DNA of 35,938 nt, taken from contig WQVX01000011.1 in NCBI GenBank assembly GCA_009785615.1, positions 1 through 35,938 of the forward strand, in the 5' to 3' direction. The position numbers and the translations under genes were made by a program. The DNA comes from Defluviitaleaceae bacterium. GTDB lineage: Bacteria > Bacillota > Clostridia > Lachnospirales > WQUN01. Within the stretch, counting starts at the first letter, position 1, and every line of letters begins with the position of its first letter. Below the pieces are notes generated by a model. The model worked only from the letters and a program-made list of their open reading frames with translations, searched no databases and was not told the DNA's origin. This document shows positions 21,995 through 31,256 of this stretch, one piece after another.

Positions 21995-24568
21995 TCACTT
22001 GCAATCATCTGTTCTAAAGAAGGATAACTTCTCTTTAAGAATCTTCACTTGGGTATCCAATTCTATTGCAGCGGCGGCGGTTTCTTGGCTGGTAGCAGCT
22101 CCCGATTGTATAACGCCGCTTATTTGTACAAGCCCGGAATTAATTTCGCTTATAGCTTCAGTCTGATGCATTGATGATTTATATATATCTCCAACTACAT
22201 CTTCAACGTCAACAACATTAGAAACAATTTTTTCTAAACTTGCGGCAGTGTCATTGGCGCGTGTCATACCTTCTCTTATGCTGGCGATAGATTGTTGGAT
22301 TAGCTCATCAGTCTCTTTGGCCGCTTCGCTGCTTCGGGCAGCAAGGTTACGCACTTCTTCGGCAACAACTGTAAATCCTTTGCCATGGTCGCCGGCTCTT
22401 GCCGCTTCAACAGATGCATTAAGTGCCAACAGATTTGTTTGAAATGCAATATCTTCAATGGTTTTATTAATTTTAGAAATTTTGTCAGAGGACGTATTAA
22501 TTTGCTCCATAGAAGATAGCAGTAGTTTCATTTCTTCGTTACCTGTTTCTGCATTAGAGCGGGATGTTTTAGCAAGATCCGCCGCCTTTTGCGAGTTTGT
22601 AGCATTGTCCTTTGACTGAGAATCCACATCACCTATAATTTGAGTCAAATTATCCAAAGAAATCATCTGCTGTGAAACTCCGTCAGCAAGTGCCGTAGAG
22701 GTTTGGGTAAGCATACTTGCCCCGCCGGAAATCCCATAAGCTACTGTTGCAATATCTTTCATAGTGGTATTTAACTGTTCAAGGATAGTATTAACTGATT
22801 GCTTAATTGCATTAAATGCCCCCACATATTCCCTATGAATTTTAATATTTAAATTTCCATCTGCAATAGAAGCCAATGTGGCATCTATTTCACTGATATA
22901 AGATGAAATATCATGAGTAGTTTCATCAAGAGTATTTATCATGTCTTTAAATACGCCCTCAAGAGCATTTTTTTGAAGTCGTTGGGAAGTAAATTGTCCA
23001 TTTCTCATATTTTGCATTACATCGCCAATTACAACAAATGGCCGGTCAATATTTTGCAAAGTAGCATTTAGGCCACTAACAACACTTTTCCATTGTCCTT
23101 GGTATCCGCCTTCATCTAAGCGATAATGAATATCGCCGCTTTGAGCATGAGAAGATACTTTAAGTATTGCATCAGCTATAGAATTAATGTTGCTGCGCAA
23201 ACCTTCAATGGCTTGATTAATGTATGCTTCGTCTCCCGGAAATTGGCGCAATGTTGCTGCAAAATCTCCGTCTACTATTTTGGATATACATTCCAAAATT
23301 TCTGTACGGCTGTTGGTTAAATCATCAACTACTTCGTTAAGGTTATGAATAACTTCTGCATATGCCCCATCATAGCGGCTTGAATTTAATCTAAACTTAT
23401 AGTTTCCCAAAGTTTGCTCGCGGTGCATATTTGTCATATCTTGTATCAAGTTAAGTACTGCACGCATGTTTGCATCAAACTCGGTAGTTATTTTGTCAAG
23501 GCCAAAAGAAGAGTCAGCATAGGCTTCGCTTGGATTAAATTGATTGTTGGGATATTGTCCTTTTGCCACTGCCGTAGTGTATTCTCTAAAGTCGCTGATG
23601 CGATTATTAATTTGTGTAACAGTGCTACCCAAAAGTCGCGGAATAATAACCAGTAGTACAAATGCAAATACCATAATCATAACTACTGAAAAAGTAATCA
23701 TATTCATGTGAAGGATCTGCCAAACAGGGCCGGATGTTACAGTCGTAGGCATAACACTAACTAATGTCCAACCGGTAGAACCCATATTAAAGGCCATCAT
23801 ATATGAACGTACACCCGCAAAATTTGTAAATGAAGTGAACCCTCTATCTATGTGTATAATGTCATTTAACGGAGCATACACCTGAAATTCGCTTATATTA
23901 CGCAAGTATGAATCTCGTGGATCAGCAGAATCAACGTATGGAGCAAAGTTTGAATGTGGGTGATGCACAATATATCCGCTTTCGTCCAATACAATAAGAT
24001 ATCCGCCTCCGGGAACATCAAAACCTGCCAACATAGAAGTAATGTCAGCCATATTTATATCTACTCCAATAACTGCCCCATACCAATTGGGCATATGCCG
24101 CACAATAGAAACAACTAAATTATGAGGATAAGCGGCGGATACATACGGGCCGGTAAAAACAGCCCGGCCACGTGCAGCTACAGCTTGCTGATACCAAGGT
24201 CTGTCTTGTAAAATCCAGCCAACACTGGTTTCCCTTATTGTACAAGAGTCAAATGTTCCATCAATGCCAAAGCCTGCGTATGCCATCTCCAAAAAAGGAT
24301 ATTCATTTACAAAATTAACAGCAATGTAATGCATATACTCTCGATTAAAAGATGACATTGCCGCCGCCATGCTGTCAGTTATATAAAGACTATTAACAAA
24401 CCATGAGTCTAGTTCGTTAGCATAAATGGTCATATTATGCTGCGTAGATTCAATAATATTGTTATGTACTGCATTGCGCACAAATGTATTGAACACAAGG
24501 AATGCAATTGTTAGCCCCACAACTGATGTTATAAAGATGCTTAAAACTAGCTTTGTTAATAATTTCAT
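21995..24568 (-). CDS. Methyl-accepting chemotaxis protein with dCache sensor
   Basis: An 857-residue chemoreceptor on the minus strand; AGGAGG lies upstream of its ATG. TM1 spans about 5-27 and TM2 about 289-310; between them is a dCache-type ligand domain (RPWYQQAV at 123-130, GVDINMADITSML). A long HAMP/linker region (about 311-620) has repeated NxxI-DGDF-like turns, and the signalling tip is IEDIAFQTNLLALNASVEAA. The ligand is unknown; dCache sensors often bind amino acids or small acids. It probably signals through CheW-CheA of this window, and CheR modifies it. It is flanked by inverted repeats, and a MITE lies about 80 bases upstream of its start, which may have displaced or supplied promoter sequence. 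Confidence 0.94.
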   Translation of the reverse strand: MKLLTKLVLSIFITSVVGLTIAFLVFNTFVRNAVHNNIIESTQHNMTIYANELDSWFVNSLYITDSMAAAMSSFNREYMHYIAVNFVNEYPFLEMAYAGFGIDGTFDSCTIRETSVGWILQDRPWYQQAVAARGRAVFTGPYVSAAYPHNLVVSIVRHMPNWYGAVIGVDINMADITSMLAGFDVPGGGYLIVLDESGYIVHHPHSNFAPYVDSADPRDSYLRNISEFQVYAPLNDIIHIDRGFTSFTNFAGVRSYMMAFNMGSTGWTLVSVMPTTVTSGPVWQILHMNMITFSVVMIMVFAFVLLVIIPRLLGSTVTQINNRISDFREYTTAVAKGQYPNNQFNPSEAYADSSFGLDKITTEFDANMRAVLNLIQDMTNMHREQTLGNYKFRLNSSRYDGAYAEVIHNLNEVVDDLTNSRTEILECISKIVDGDFAATLRQFPGDEAYINQAIEGLRSNINSIADAILKVSSHAQSGDIHYRLDEGGYQGQWKSVVSGLNATLQNIDRPFVVIGDVMQNMRNGQFTSQRLQKNALEGVFKDMINTLDETTHDISSYISEIDATLASIADGNLNIKIHREYVGAFNAIKQSVNTILEQLNTTMKDIATVAYGISGGASMLTQTSTALADGVSQQMISLDNLTQIIGDVDSQSKDNATNSQKAADLAKTSRSNAETGNEEMKLLLSSMEQINTSSDKISKINKTIEDIAFQTNLLALNASVEAARAGDHGKGFTVVAEEVRNLAARSSEAAKETDELIQQSIASIREGMTRANDTAASLEKIVSNVVDVEDVVGDIYKSSMHQTEAISEINSGLVQISGVIQSGAATSQETAAAAIELDTQVKILKEKLSFFRTDDCK

Positions 24569-24649
24569 TTGGATATTACCTCCTATGACTATGTTTATAT
24601 GAAATCTCTTGCACAGTTATGCAAAAGATTTATTGACAAAAGCATGTTA

Positions 24650-24806
24650 GAGCCTGTTTAAAATCTTTTTTACCAGAGTTGCGCAGGCGATTTTCCGCCA
24701 TTTCAGGGATGCGACGACGACATTTACCAAAGGTAAATTAGGAGGAAATGGCGAAAAAGAGCGGAGCGACCGCAAAAATGATGAAAAAGAGGTTTTAAAC
24801 AGGCTC
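24650..24806. mobile_element. MITE (157 bases) with TTA target duplication
   Basis: The two ends begin GAGCCTGTTTAAAA in opposite orientation, and the inverted match continues through T/A-rich DNA and TCCGCCATTTC-like inner blocks to the centre ATTTACC-AAA-GGTAAAT (24722-24738), so the whole element can fold. TTA flanks both ends (24647-24649 and 24807-24809), a 3-base target duplication. It encodes no transposase. A GAGCC end with a 3-base TNA target suggests mobilisation by an IS5-group transposase; this is inference. The rest of 24569-25090 holds no gene. Confidence 0.85.
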
Positions 24807-24928
24807 TTAACAGGCAAGTCTATATTTGTTGGCAAATCACAACAATATATAAAATGATTACATGAAAACAATTCTTATACAACACCTATTTTTGCACAAA
24901 ACAGGACGATTTTTAACTACAACACAAT

Positions 24929-24995
24929 GTGAAGGGGGCGCAATTTCCACTTGCATCAATACGTAAACGTGTTAATGTCAATCGGAATTGCTATA
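24929..24995 (-). repeat. 65-base inverted repeat, right copy
   Basis: Reverse complement of the repeat at 21885-21949, from GTGAAGGGGGCGCAATTTCC to GAATTGCTATA. It ends five bases before the terminator of the fucose isomerase family gene. Confidence 0.85.
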
Positions 24996-24999
24996 TGGC

Positions 25000-25031
25000 A
25001 AAAAAAGACGCCTCCGGTTTTGGGGGCGTCT
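25000..25031 (-). terminator. Terminator of the fucose isomerase family gene
   Basis: On the minus strand AGACGCC and GGCGTCT (25031-25025 and 25012-25006) form the stem, followed by seven T (25006-25000 read on the minus strand). Confidence 0.85.
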
Positions 25032-25090
25032 CATCACAATAGGCTTGCCGTGCAATGTTAAAGCAATGCCTCGTAGTTCTATGGAGCAAC

Positions 25091-26569
25091 TTACTTGCAG
25101 AAAGGATTTTCTGTTGGATAAGGCAAGCTTGCAGGTTGATTATAAGATATTTTGCTAATGTTAAGTATTTTAAGCACATCATACAAAGTTTTACCAATAT
25201 GGCAAAACGCGGTAGCACTATGGTGAGGATAGCTATCTTCAATAAGAACATGGCGGTAAAAACGACCCATTTCGGGGATAGCAATTACACCAATGCCACC
25301 AAAAGATTGAGGATCCACGTCCTTAATTTCACCTTGAGCAATATAGCTCTTTAACACACCTTCAGCCGTAGATTGCAGTCTAAAGATAGTTACATCACTT
25401 GGCTTAAATTGCCCTTCCAGTGTACCTCTTGTAATATCCGGGTCATTGTCCGGCTCAAGCAGGCGTTTCATAATAAGCTGGTGACGAAGCTCCGGTGTTT
25501 TTAAATGGCACGCAGGAGTATTGCCGCAGTGGAAGCCCATAAAAAGATCACACTGTTTATATCCGTCCAGGATAGTTTTGTGAGACTCATACATATCTTT
25601 AGGCACAGTGTTATTGATATCAAGGATAGTTGGTGGGGCTTCTGTAGCAGCAGCTAAAATATATTCAGACAAAGCACCATAAATATCTGCTTCACAAGCC
25701 ACGGGAATACCTTGAGATGCAAGGCGGCTGTTTACGTAACAGGGCACAAAGCCAAACTGAGTTTGAAAAGCAGGCCAACATTTGCTTGCAAGGGTAACAT
25801 AATTGCAAGCTCCCTTGTTGTTTTCTATCCAATCCAGCAAAGTAATTTCATATTGTGCTAATTTAGGCAATATTCCCGGATGCTTACTGCCTACACCAAG
25901 TTCTTTTTCCATGTCAGCTACTACGGAAGCGATACGTGGATCATTAGCGTGGGCATTATAGGAGGCAAACAAGTCAAGCTCAGAGTTTTCTTGTATCTCT
26001 ACGCCTAAATCATACAAAGGCTTGATAGGTGCATTACATGCCAAAAAGTCGAAAGGACGCGGCCCAAAAGAAAGGATTTTGAGAGAAGATAAACCGATCA
26101 AAATTCTGGCAATTGGTAAAAATTCGGCAATCATAGCAGCAACTTCGTTAGGAGTACCTACCGGATATTCCGGTATATAAGTACGCAAATTGCGCAGTCC
26201 TAAATTATAAGACGCATTAAGCATACCACAGTAAGCATCACCGCGATTGTTCATTAAATCATTTTCTTCTGCGGCGGCAACAAACATAACAGGCCCGTCA
26301 AATTTTTGAGCCAGCATAGTTTCAGGGCCTTCAGGGCCAAAATTGCCTAAATACACTACCAAAGCGTTAGCATTAGCTTGACGCAATTCGTCTAATGCTT
26401 TAAGGGTGTCTTTTTCATTTTCTACAACAGTTTGGGCTACAACAGGGTTAAGTCCGGCACCGGACATAGCTTTTACTACAGCATCCCTACGATCTCTGCT
26501 TAACTCAATAGGGAAGCAGTCGCGGCTAACAGCCACCAGCCCTAAAGTAACATTTGGTATGTTTTTCAT
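25091..26569 (-). CDS. L-fucose/L-arabinose isomerase family protein
   Basis: A 492-residue cytosolic sugar isomerase family protein; AAGGAG is 8 bases before the ATG. The N-terminal part (MKNIPNVTLGLVAVSRDCFP, ALVVYLGNFGPEG) and the residue set CEADIYGALSEY, TILDINNT and YPHHSA resemble the metal-binding Glu, Asp and His of FucI-type isomerases, which convert aldoses to ketoses with Mn2+. The substrate is not certain: family members act on fucose, arabinose or related sugars, and many are uncharacterised. No kinase, aldolase or sugar transporter is adjacent, so a complete catabolic operon is absent. The following htrA gene is separate. Confidence 0.85.
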   Translation of the reverse strand: MKNIPNVTLGLVAVSRDCFPIELSRDRRDAVVKAMSGAGLNPVVAQTVVENEKDTLKALDELRQANANALVVYLGNFGPEGPETMLAQKFDGPVMFVAAAEENDLMNNRGDAYCGMLNASYNLGLRNLRTYIPEYPVGTPNEVAAMIAEFLPIARILIGLSSLKILSFGPRPFDFLACNAPIKPLYDLGVEIQENSELDLFASYNAHANDPRIASVVADMEKELGVGSKHPGILPKLAQYEITLLDWIENNKGACNYVTLASKCWPAFQTQFGFVPCYVNSRLASQGIPVACEADIYGALSEYILAAATEAPPTILDINNTVPKDMYESHKTILDGYKQCDLFMGFHCGNTPACHLKTPELRHQLIMKRLLEPDNDPDITRGTLEGQFKPSDVTIFRLQSTAEGVLKSYIAQGEIKDVDPQSFGGIGVIAIPEMGRFYRHVLIEDSYPHHSATAFCHIGKTLYDVLKILNISKISYNQPASLPYPTENPFCK

Positions 26570-26681
26570 GTGTTCTTCTCCTTCTATACTGCTAGGATTT
26601 TTTATAGCACCAAGGGTGTTTTAAAGTTATGCGGCTATATAGCTAAAAAGTACCATACTTAAAGGAAAAACACAACAAAAT

Positions 26682-27842
26682 TTATCTGGCGTTAGCGTCT
26701 CCAACAATAACAGTAATATCCATAGGCTGAATCCCTCTTCGATAAATGCTTAGTGTTATGACTTCGCCTACCGAGCTTTGGGAAATAGCGTTAGCTAAAT
26801 CTTGCGCCGTCTCTATATTAATTTGATTAAAGCCCACCACAAGATCACCTTGTTCAAGACCTGCTTGCTCTGCCGCACTGTTTGTTTCTACTCCGGTTAT
26901 CATTACACCGATAGCAGGCAACGCAAACATTTGCTTCATACGTTCATCTACTTGTGACAAAGCTATTCCTAAATATGGCCTTGGGGTAGTGCCCTCTTCC
27001 AACAGTAATTTTAAAATATCTAAAGCTTCATTGGATGGTATCGCATATCCCATTCCTTCTATATAAAAAGATATGGCCTTAGCAGTGTTGATACCAATAA
27101 CTTCGCCATTAATATTAGCAAGTGCGCCACCACTGTTTCCGGGATTGATAGCCGCATCTGTTTGCAAAACATTTAATGTGCGCCCATCTACTGTAATTTG
27201 ACGGTTAATAGCACTTATTATACCTCTGGTGGCTATTTGACCTGCACCCATAGGATTACCAATTGCCACTACCTCATCTCCGGCAAGCATACTATCAGAA
27301 TCACCAAAGGTTGCAACATGGTATTCTTTGCCTGCTAAAGCAGAGCGGGGCACAGAAACTACTGCTAAATCTGCGTGCCAATCTCCACCTATAAAAGTGG
27401 CCTCTACCTGATATTCATCATCCAGAGAAATATAGATACGCGCAGCATGATCCACAACATGATTATTGGTGGCTATATACACAAAATTTTCGTCTTTAGA
27501 AAAAATTATCCCGGACCCGGACCCGGGGTGATATGTCTGTTGACGGAAACGATTTGTAGTAGGTACTTCTATGTTAATACTTACTACAGAACCGGATACT
27601 GCTTGAACAACTCCTGTAATATTACTTACCCGTACGTCTAAAGGAATTGTTTCTGTATCTTGTTCCTCAAATAAAAATGCGATGGGATCTCCTTCTAATT
27701 GCTGATAATAATTTACATTAGCAGTAGATGGTACTTGAATACGACCAAGGTTAAAACCTATGCTTAACCCTAACCCCAAACTACCTCCACCAAGTATAGA
27801 TATAATAGCCACTACAACAACTAAACGTTTAAAAGTTTTCAT
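26682..27842 (-). CDS. htrA: HtrA-like serine protease with PDZ domain
   Basis: A 386-residue membrane-anchored protease on the minus strand; GAAAGGA lies before the ATG. One hydrophobic anchor (residues 7-32) places the rest outside the cell. The chymotrypsin-fold domain has H128 (ATNNHVVD), D158 (WHADLAVV) and S237 (NPGNSGGA), a complete triad. A PDZ domain runs from about 285 (RPYLGIALSQVDERM) to the end. HtrA proteases remove misfolded secreted proteins and are usually induced by envelope stress. It is divergent from the XRE-led operon, with 201 bases between. Confidence 0.93.
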   Translation of the reverse strand: MKTFKRLVVVVAIISILGGGSLGLGLSIGFNLGRIQVPSTANVNYYQQLEGDPIAFLFEEQDTETIPLDVRVSNITGVVQAVSGSVVSINIEVPTTNRFRQQTYHPGSGSGIIFSKDENFVYIATNNHVVDHAARIYISLDDEYQVEATFIGGDWHADLAVVSVPRSALAGKEYHVATFGDSDSMLAGDEVVAIGNPMGAGQIATRGIISAINRQITVDGRTLNVLQTDAAINPGNSGGALANINGEVIGINTAKAISFYIEGMGYAIPSNEALDILKLLLEEGTTPRPYLGIALSQVDERMKQMFALPAIGVMITGVETNSAAEQAGLEQGDLVVGFNQINIETAQDLANAISQSSVGEVITLSIYRRGIQPMDITVIVGDANAR

Positions 27843-27987
27843 AAAGCCCTTCCTTTCATAATTTTGTAAGACTACTATATCAAGAGATGTTGAACAAATT
27901 GTGTCTAAAATGTTAATTTTAATTATTCACTACAAAAAAGATAAATTTCAACTTTGTAAATTTTTTAAGAAAAAAATAAAATAATTG

Positions 27988-28016
27988 TTGACAAAATAAA
28001 ATAATAATGTTATAGT
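27988..28016 (+). promoter_or_regulatory. Strong sigma-A promoter of the XRE-ABC-OmpA operon
   Basis: Consensus TTGACA (27988-27993), 17-base spacer and TATAGT (28011-28016), so a start near 28023 and a leader of only about 20 bases. It lies in very AT-rich DNA. Confidence 0.8.
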
Positions 28017-28043
28017 TCTGTCACAGGAAAGGAGTGGCCAACT

Positions 28044-29225
28044 TTGAAGGCAACAAAAGTAACCGAATTCGGAAAATTTATGAGAGCGTTAAGAGCAGAA
28101 AGAACTGAAACGCAAGAAGATACAGCTAAAATTTTAGGATGCACAAAATCATATTTATCAACTATTGAATTAGGCAAGCAACCCATCCCTTCCGGATGGA
28201 TAGAAAAAATAATACAAGCTTACGAACTAAACGAACCTATTGCAAATAAGTTAAAATTATCGGTTTTAGATATTACCAAAACAGTTAAGATAGATACAGA
28301 TAACTTGTCTATAGGCAAAAAGCATTTGGCAATAAATATGGCAGGTAAAATTGAGCATATGCAAGATGGCGAAGTAAGTGAAATTAATGAAATTTTAAGA
28401 AAAATTGAAGGTCATGATATGTCTGCTATGGGAGGATGGGAAACACAAGAGTTTAGATTATTAGTTGGGGACGGGAGCTACGCTTCAAATAGTGAAATTT
28501 ATCCGCAAAGTATGTTTGTGTACTTTATAGGATACAAAGGTGAAGATGGAGTATTGGTAGACTGTAGAAACAGCCCTAAAAAAATATGCTTAGTTTGCGA
28601 AAATAAAGAAAAAGCTCCCAAAATACAGAAAGAATGGTATAATATTAAGCCATGTACAGTTATTAGCACAAGGGCAACTGTTAACAACATAAGAGGTCTT
28701 GTAAACAGCAGATTATTTAACGCCGAATTATTAAAAACAGGGCTAAATATTAAAAATGATGAACAAAAACTTTTTGATAAATACTTGAGTAAAATGGTTT
28801 TGAAAGGGGCTTTTGGAGAAATTGAGTTTAATAGAGTAAAGTGGTGGTTTAAAGGGACTGTAGCGTTTGATGGACACAAAGTAGAGGTTAGGATAGATAA
28901 ACGTAAAGACGGCGAAAAATTTTTTGGAATAATATATGATAGTTTAACAGAGATGCTACAAAAGTTTAAAGAAGAATTATGCTTAAAGCATTTGGATCAC
29001 AAAGATGCAACATTGGTTTTTAATACAGAAGTGGTTACAAAAGAAAACGTATTATCAGAAATAAGGCCAGCAAAAATTGAATGTATATGTGAATATGGTT
29101 ATAGTGTAGAATTTAATTTTAGAGGCGTACCTTTTGCCGGGGCTTTTATAAATTTGATCAAGAAGGAAGATGAAAAAGAAGATATCAAAATAGTTGGATT
29201 TTATATGAGCCTAAATAATTCTTGA
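28044..29225 (+). CDS. XRE-family regulator with unrecognised C-terminal domain
   Basis: A 393-residue protein from TTG 28044, 9 bases after AAAGGAG. Residues about 8-66 are a Cro/C1 helix-turn-helix (MRALRAERTETQEDTAKILG, YLSTIELGKQPIP, WIEKIIQAYEL). The rest matches no family I recognise: a strand-rich part (about 130-250, EFRLLVGDGSYASN, FVYFIGYKGEDGVLVDCRN) and a lysine-rich part to the end that includes VKWWFKGTVAFDGHKVEVRI. Two cysteines lie close (ICLVCENK), but no metal site is evident. It opens the ABC transporter operon with a 45-base gap to the permease, so it may sense the transported solute and regulate its own operon; that is inference. Confidence 0.7.
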   Translation: MKATKVTEFGKFMRALRAERTETQEDTAKILGCTKSYLSTIELGKQPIPSGWIEKIIQAYELNEPIANKLKLSVLDITKTVKIDTDNLSIGKKHLAINMAGKIEHMQDGEVSEINEILRKIEGHDMSAMGGWETQEFRLLVGDGSYASNSEIYPQSMFVYFIGYKGEDGVLVDCRNSPKKICLVCENKEKAPKIQKEWYNIKPCTVISTRATVNNIRGLVNSRLFNAELLKTGLNIKNDEQKLFDKYLSKMVLKGAFGEIEFNRVKWWFKGTVAFDGHKVEVRIDKRKDGEKFFGIIYDSLTEMLQKFKEELCLKHLDHKDATLVFNTEVVTKENVLSEIRPAKIECICEYGYSVEFNFRGVPFAGAFINLIKKEDEKEDIKIVGFYMSLNNS

Positions 29226-29270
29226 AATCAAATAAGAAATAAGATTAAAAAGATAAGAGGTTAGTAATAA

Positions 29271-30047
29271 ATGGATATATTATCACAGGGATTATCAAAG
29301 TTAAAGGCACTTAGTATACCTATTTTAATATTGATTGTGTGGTTAATGGCCGGTGACTCTTTCCGTCCCGCTATATTGCCATCATTTGAAAGCACAATGC
29401 AAGCACTTATAGACTCAATTGAAAATGGAATGATGATAGATGCTTGGCTGCACTCAATGAATAGGATAATGATAGCAACATTAATTAGTGTAAGTATAAG
29501 TGTCCCGTTAGGGCTATTAAGCAGAAGTTTTAAAATAGTAAAAGAAATTGTTATGCCATTTACAAATTTCATGAGATATATTCCGGTAACTACATTTTAT
29601 CCATTATTAATTGTATGGTTGGGCATAGATGAAGAAATGAGAATAGCATTTTTGTTTGTAGCAACATTCTTTGTGTTCTTTCCATCAGTTATGTTGATTT
29701 TAGAAAATATAAACAACAGCTTAATAGAAAAGGCATTAACAAGCGGTGCAAATAAATGGAAAATGATGATACATGTATATATACCGGCAGCATCACCATT
29801 ATTATGTAAATCGTTTCTTTCGATGCTTAGTGTTGGATTTACATACATGATTATTGCAGAAACAGTAAATCCAAGGCATGGGCTTGGTTATCTAATGCTG
29901 ATAGGCAGCGCAAGAGGACGCACAAACTTAGTATTTGCAGCAATTTTAGTAACCATATTAACAGGTGCCATAATTGATATAATAGGAAGTTTTATTATAA
30001 AAAAAGCATTTAGGTGGCATTTTGAAAGCACTAAACAAAGTGTGTAA
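29271..30047 (+). CDS. ABC transporter permease, NitT/TauT-like
   Basis: A 258-residue inner-membrane permease with about six spans. The EAA-type coupling loop is visible as EKALTSGANKWKMMIHVYIP, typical of the SsuC/TauC/NrtB family that imports sulfonates, nitrate, taurine or cyanate-like solutes. AAGAGG lies about 10 bases before ATG 29271. The ATPase gene follows after 12 bases. The paired binding protein is probably the OmpA fusion at the end of the operon, whose solute domain resembles NMT1/NrtA-like proteins. The solute itself cannot be told from sequence. Confidence 0.88.
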   Translation: MDILSQGLSKLKALSIPILILIVWLMAGDSFRPAILPSFESTMQALIDSIENGMMIDAWLHSMNRIMIATLISVSISVPLGLLSRSFKIVKEIVMPFTNFMRYIPVTTFYPLLIVWLGIDEEMRIAFLFVATFFVFFPSVMLILENINNSLIEKALTSGANKWKMMIHVYIPAASPLLCKSFLSMLSVGFTYMIIAETVNPRHGLGYLMLIGSARGRTNLVFAAILVTILTGAIIDIIGSFIIKKAFRWHFESTKQSV

Positions 30048-30059
30048 AGGGCGAAAAAT

Positions 30060-30668
30060 ATGATTGTTGTAGATAATATCACAATAAAATTTGGAAATAA
30101 GGTTATATTTGAAAATTTTACAGCAAAGTTCTCAGATTTGGATATTTACTGTATTGTTGGGAAAAGTGGATGCGGAAAATCCACTTTGCTTAGAGCAATA
30201 AGTGGTTTGCTAAAACCAAGTGCCGGGCAGATAATAGTAAATGATAAAGTAGTAAAAAAGCCCTCGGCAGAAATAGCTGTTATGTATCAAAGATATGAAA
30301 ATTATCCCTGGTTATCGGTGTTGGATAATACGTTGTTTCCTGTTAAAATGCAAAGGAAAATTACTAATGCAGATAAAGATAGGGCAGTGGATATTTTAGA
30401 AAGGTTTGGATTAGCTGATGATTTAAAAAAGCTACCTCACGAATTAAGCGGAGGCATGAACCAAAGATTGGCAATGGCAAGCGTTATAATGAATAATCCG
30501 CCTGTATTGCTAATGGATGAACCTTTGAGTGCTTTAGACCCGGAAAATAGAGAAAAGCTTCAAGATTTTCTGTTAGAGTTTAATAATGGAGATAATCAGA
30601 TTATAATAGTAACGCATTCTATGGAAGAAGCAGAAAAATTGAGTAAAGGGAAAATTTTAAAACTGTAA
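30060..30668 (+). CDS. ABC transporter ATP-binding protein, NitT/TauT-like (short form)
   Basis: A 202-residue ATPase. Walker A GKSGCGKST (34-42), Q loop (Q77, MYQRYENYPWLSV), signature LSGGMNQR (129-136), Walker B VLLMDEP (149-155), D loop SALD and H loop (THSMEEAEKL) are all present. It ends a few residues after the H loop, about 40 residues shorter than typical SsuB/TauB proteins, and lacks the usual C-terminal helices. AAAGGG precedes ATG 30060. It should power the adjacent permease. Confidence 0.9.
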   Translation: MIVVDNITIKFGNKVIFENFTAKFSDLDIYCIVGKSGCGKSTLLRAISGLLKPSAGQIIVNDKVVKKPSAEIAVMYQRYENYPWLSVLDNTLFPVKMQRKITNADKDRAVDILERFGLADDLKKLPHELSGGMNQRLAMASVIMNNPPVLLMDEPLSALDPENREKLQDFLLEFNNGDNQIIIVTHSMEEAEKLSKGKILKL

Positions 30669-30691
30669 ACTCAAAAAGGAGGCGGGGAAAA

Positions 30692-31240
30692 ATGCCTATA
30701 AAAAAATTGTTTATTAAAGAAGATGACAGTCCTAAGAAAATGAATGACGTGGATGTAATGGAAATTTTAGCAAGCATCCCTGATGTCAGTGATTATGAAG
30801 GGCAAGGAGAATATAATCTAATTGCAGCAAATATGGACGGGGTAGAGACTGTAGAAGATGTATATTCTAAATTCGATATGACAGATAACAAAATTTATGA
30901 AGTTGTGCCCTATATTGATAGCCTTCCCAACACTATGGACACAGTATCAAAAAAGACAACATTGCTAAATCTTTTGCAAAATGCTGCTAAACTTGATCTT
31001 GCTGATTTGGTTGACAATGCTGATAAATGTCTTGATGCCTTAAAATCTGCCCGTGGAATTGTAATTGAAAAAAGTGCATCTACAGTTCAGGATATGGAAG
31101 AGATAATAGCAATGAAAAGACGAGAAATTGAAACATTAAGATCAAATATTGAGGTTGAAATGGCAAGATGCGACAGGCAAGTAGCACTTTATGATGAAGA
31201 GTCAGACAAGATTAGGGTCATTAAAAATCATATTGTATAA
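30692..31240 (+). CDS. Hypothetical coiled-coil protein of the ABC-OmpA operon
   Basis: A 182-residue soluble protein with a strong AAGGAGG site before ATG 30692. No family is recognised. Residues 1-90 are acidic and mixed (SIPDVSDYEGQGEYNLIAA); about 90-130 is helical (LLNLLQNAAKLDLADLVDNA); the C-terminal 50 residues form a likely coiled coil (MEEIIAMKRREIETLRSNIE). It lies 16 bases before the membrane coiled-coil gene and 23 bases after the ATPase gene, so it is part of the same transcript. A partner or scaffold for the next protein is a reasonable guess only. Confidence 0.65.
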   Translation: MPIKKLFIKEDDSPKKMNDVDVMEILASIPDVSDYEGQGEYNLIAANMDGVETVEDVYSKFDMTDNKIYEVVPYIDSLPNTMDTVSKKTTLLNLLQNAAKLDLADLVDNADKCLDALKSARGIVIEKSASTVQDMEEIIAMKRREIETLRSNIEVEMARCDRQVALYDEESDKIRVIKNHIV

Positions 31241-31256
31241 ATAAGGAGGAATTGTC

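Noticed and set aside
24647-24871. 74-residue minus-strand frame.
   Set aside because: Most of it is the translation of the MITE; no ribosome binding site.
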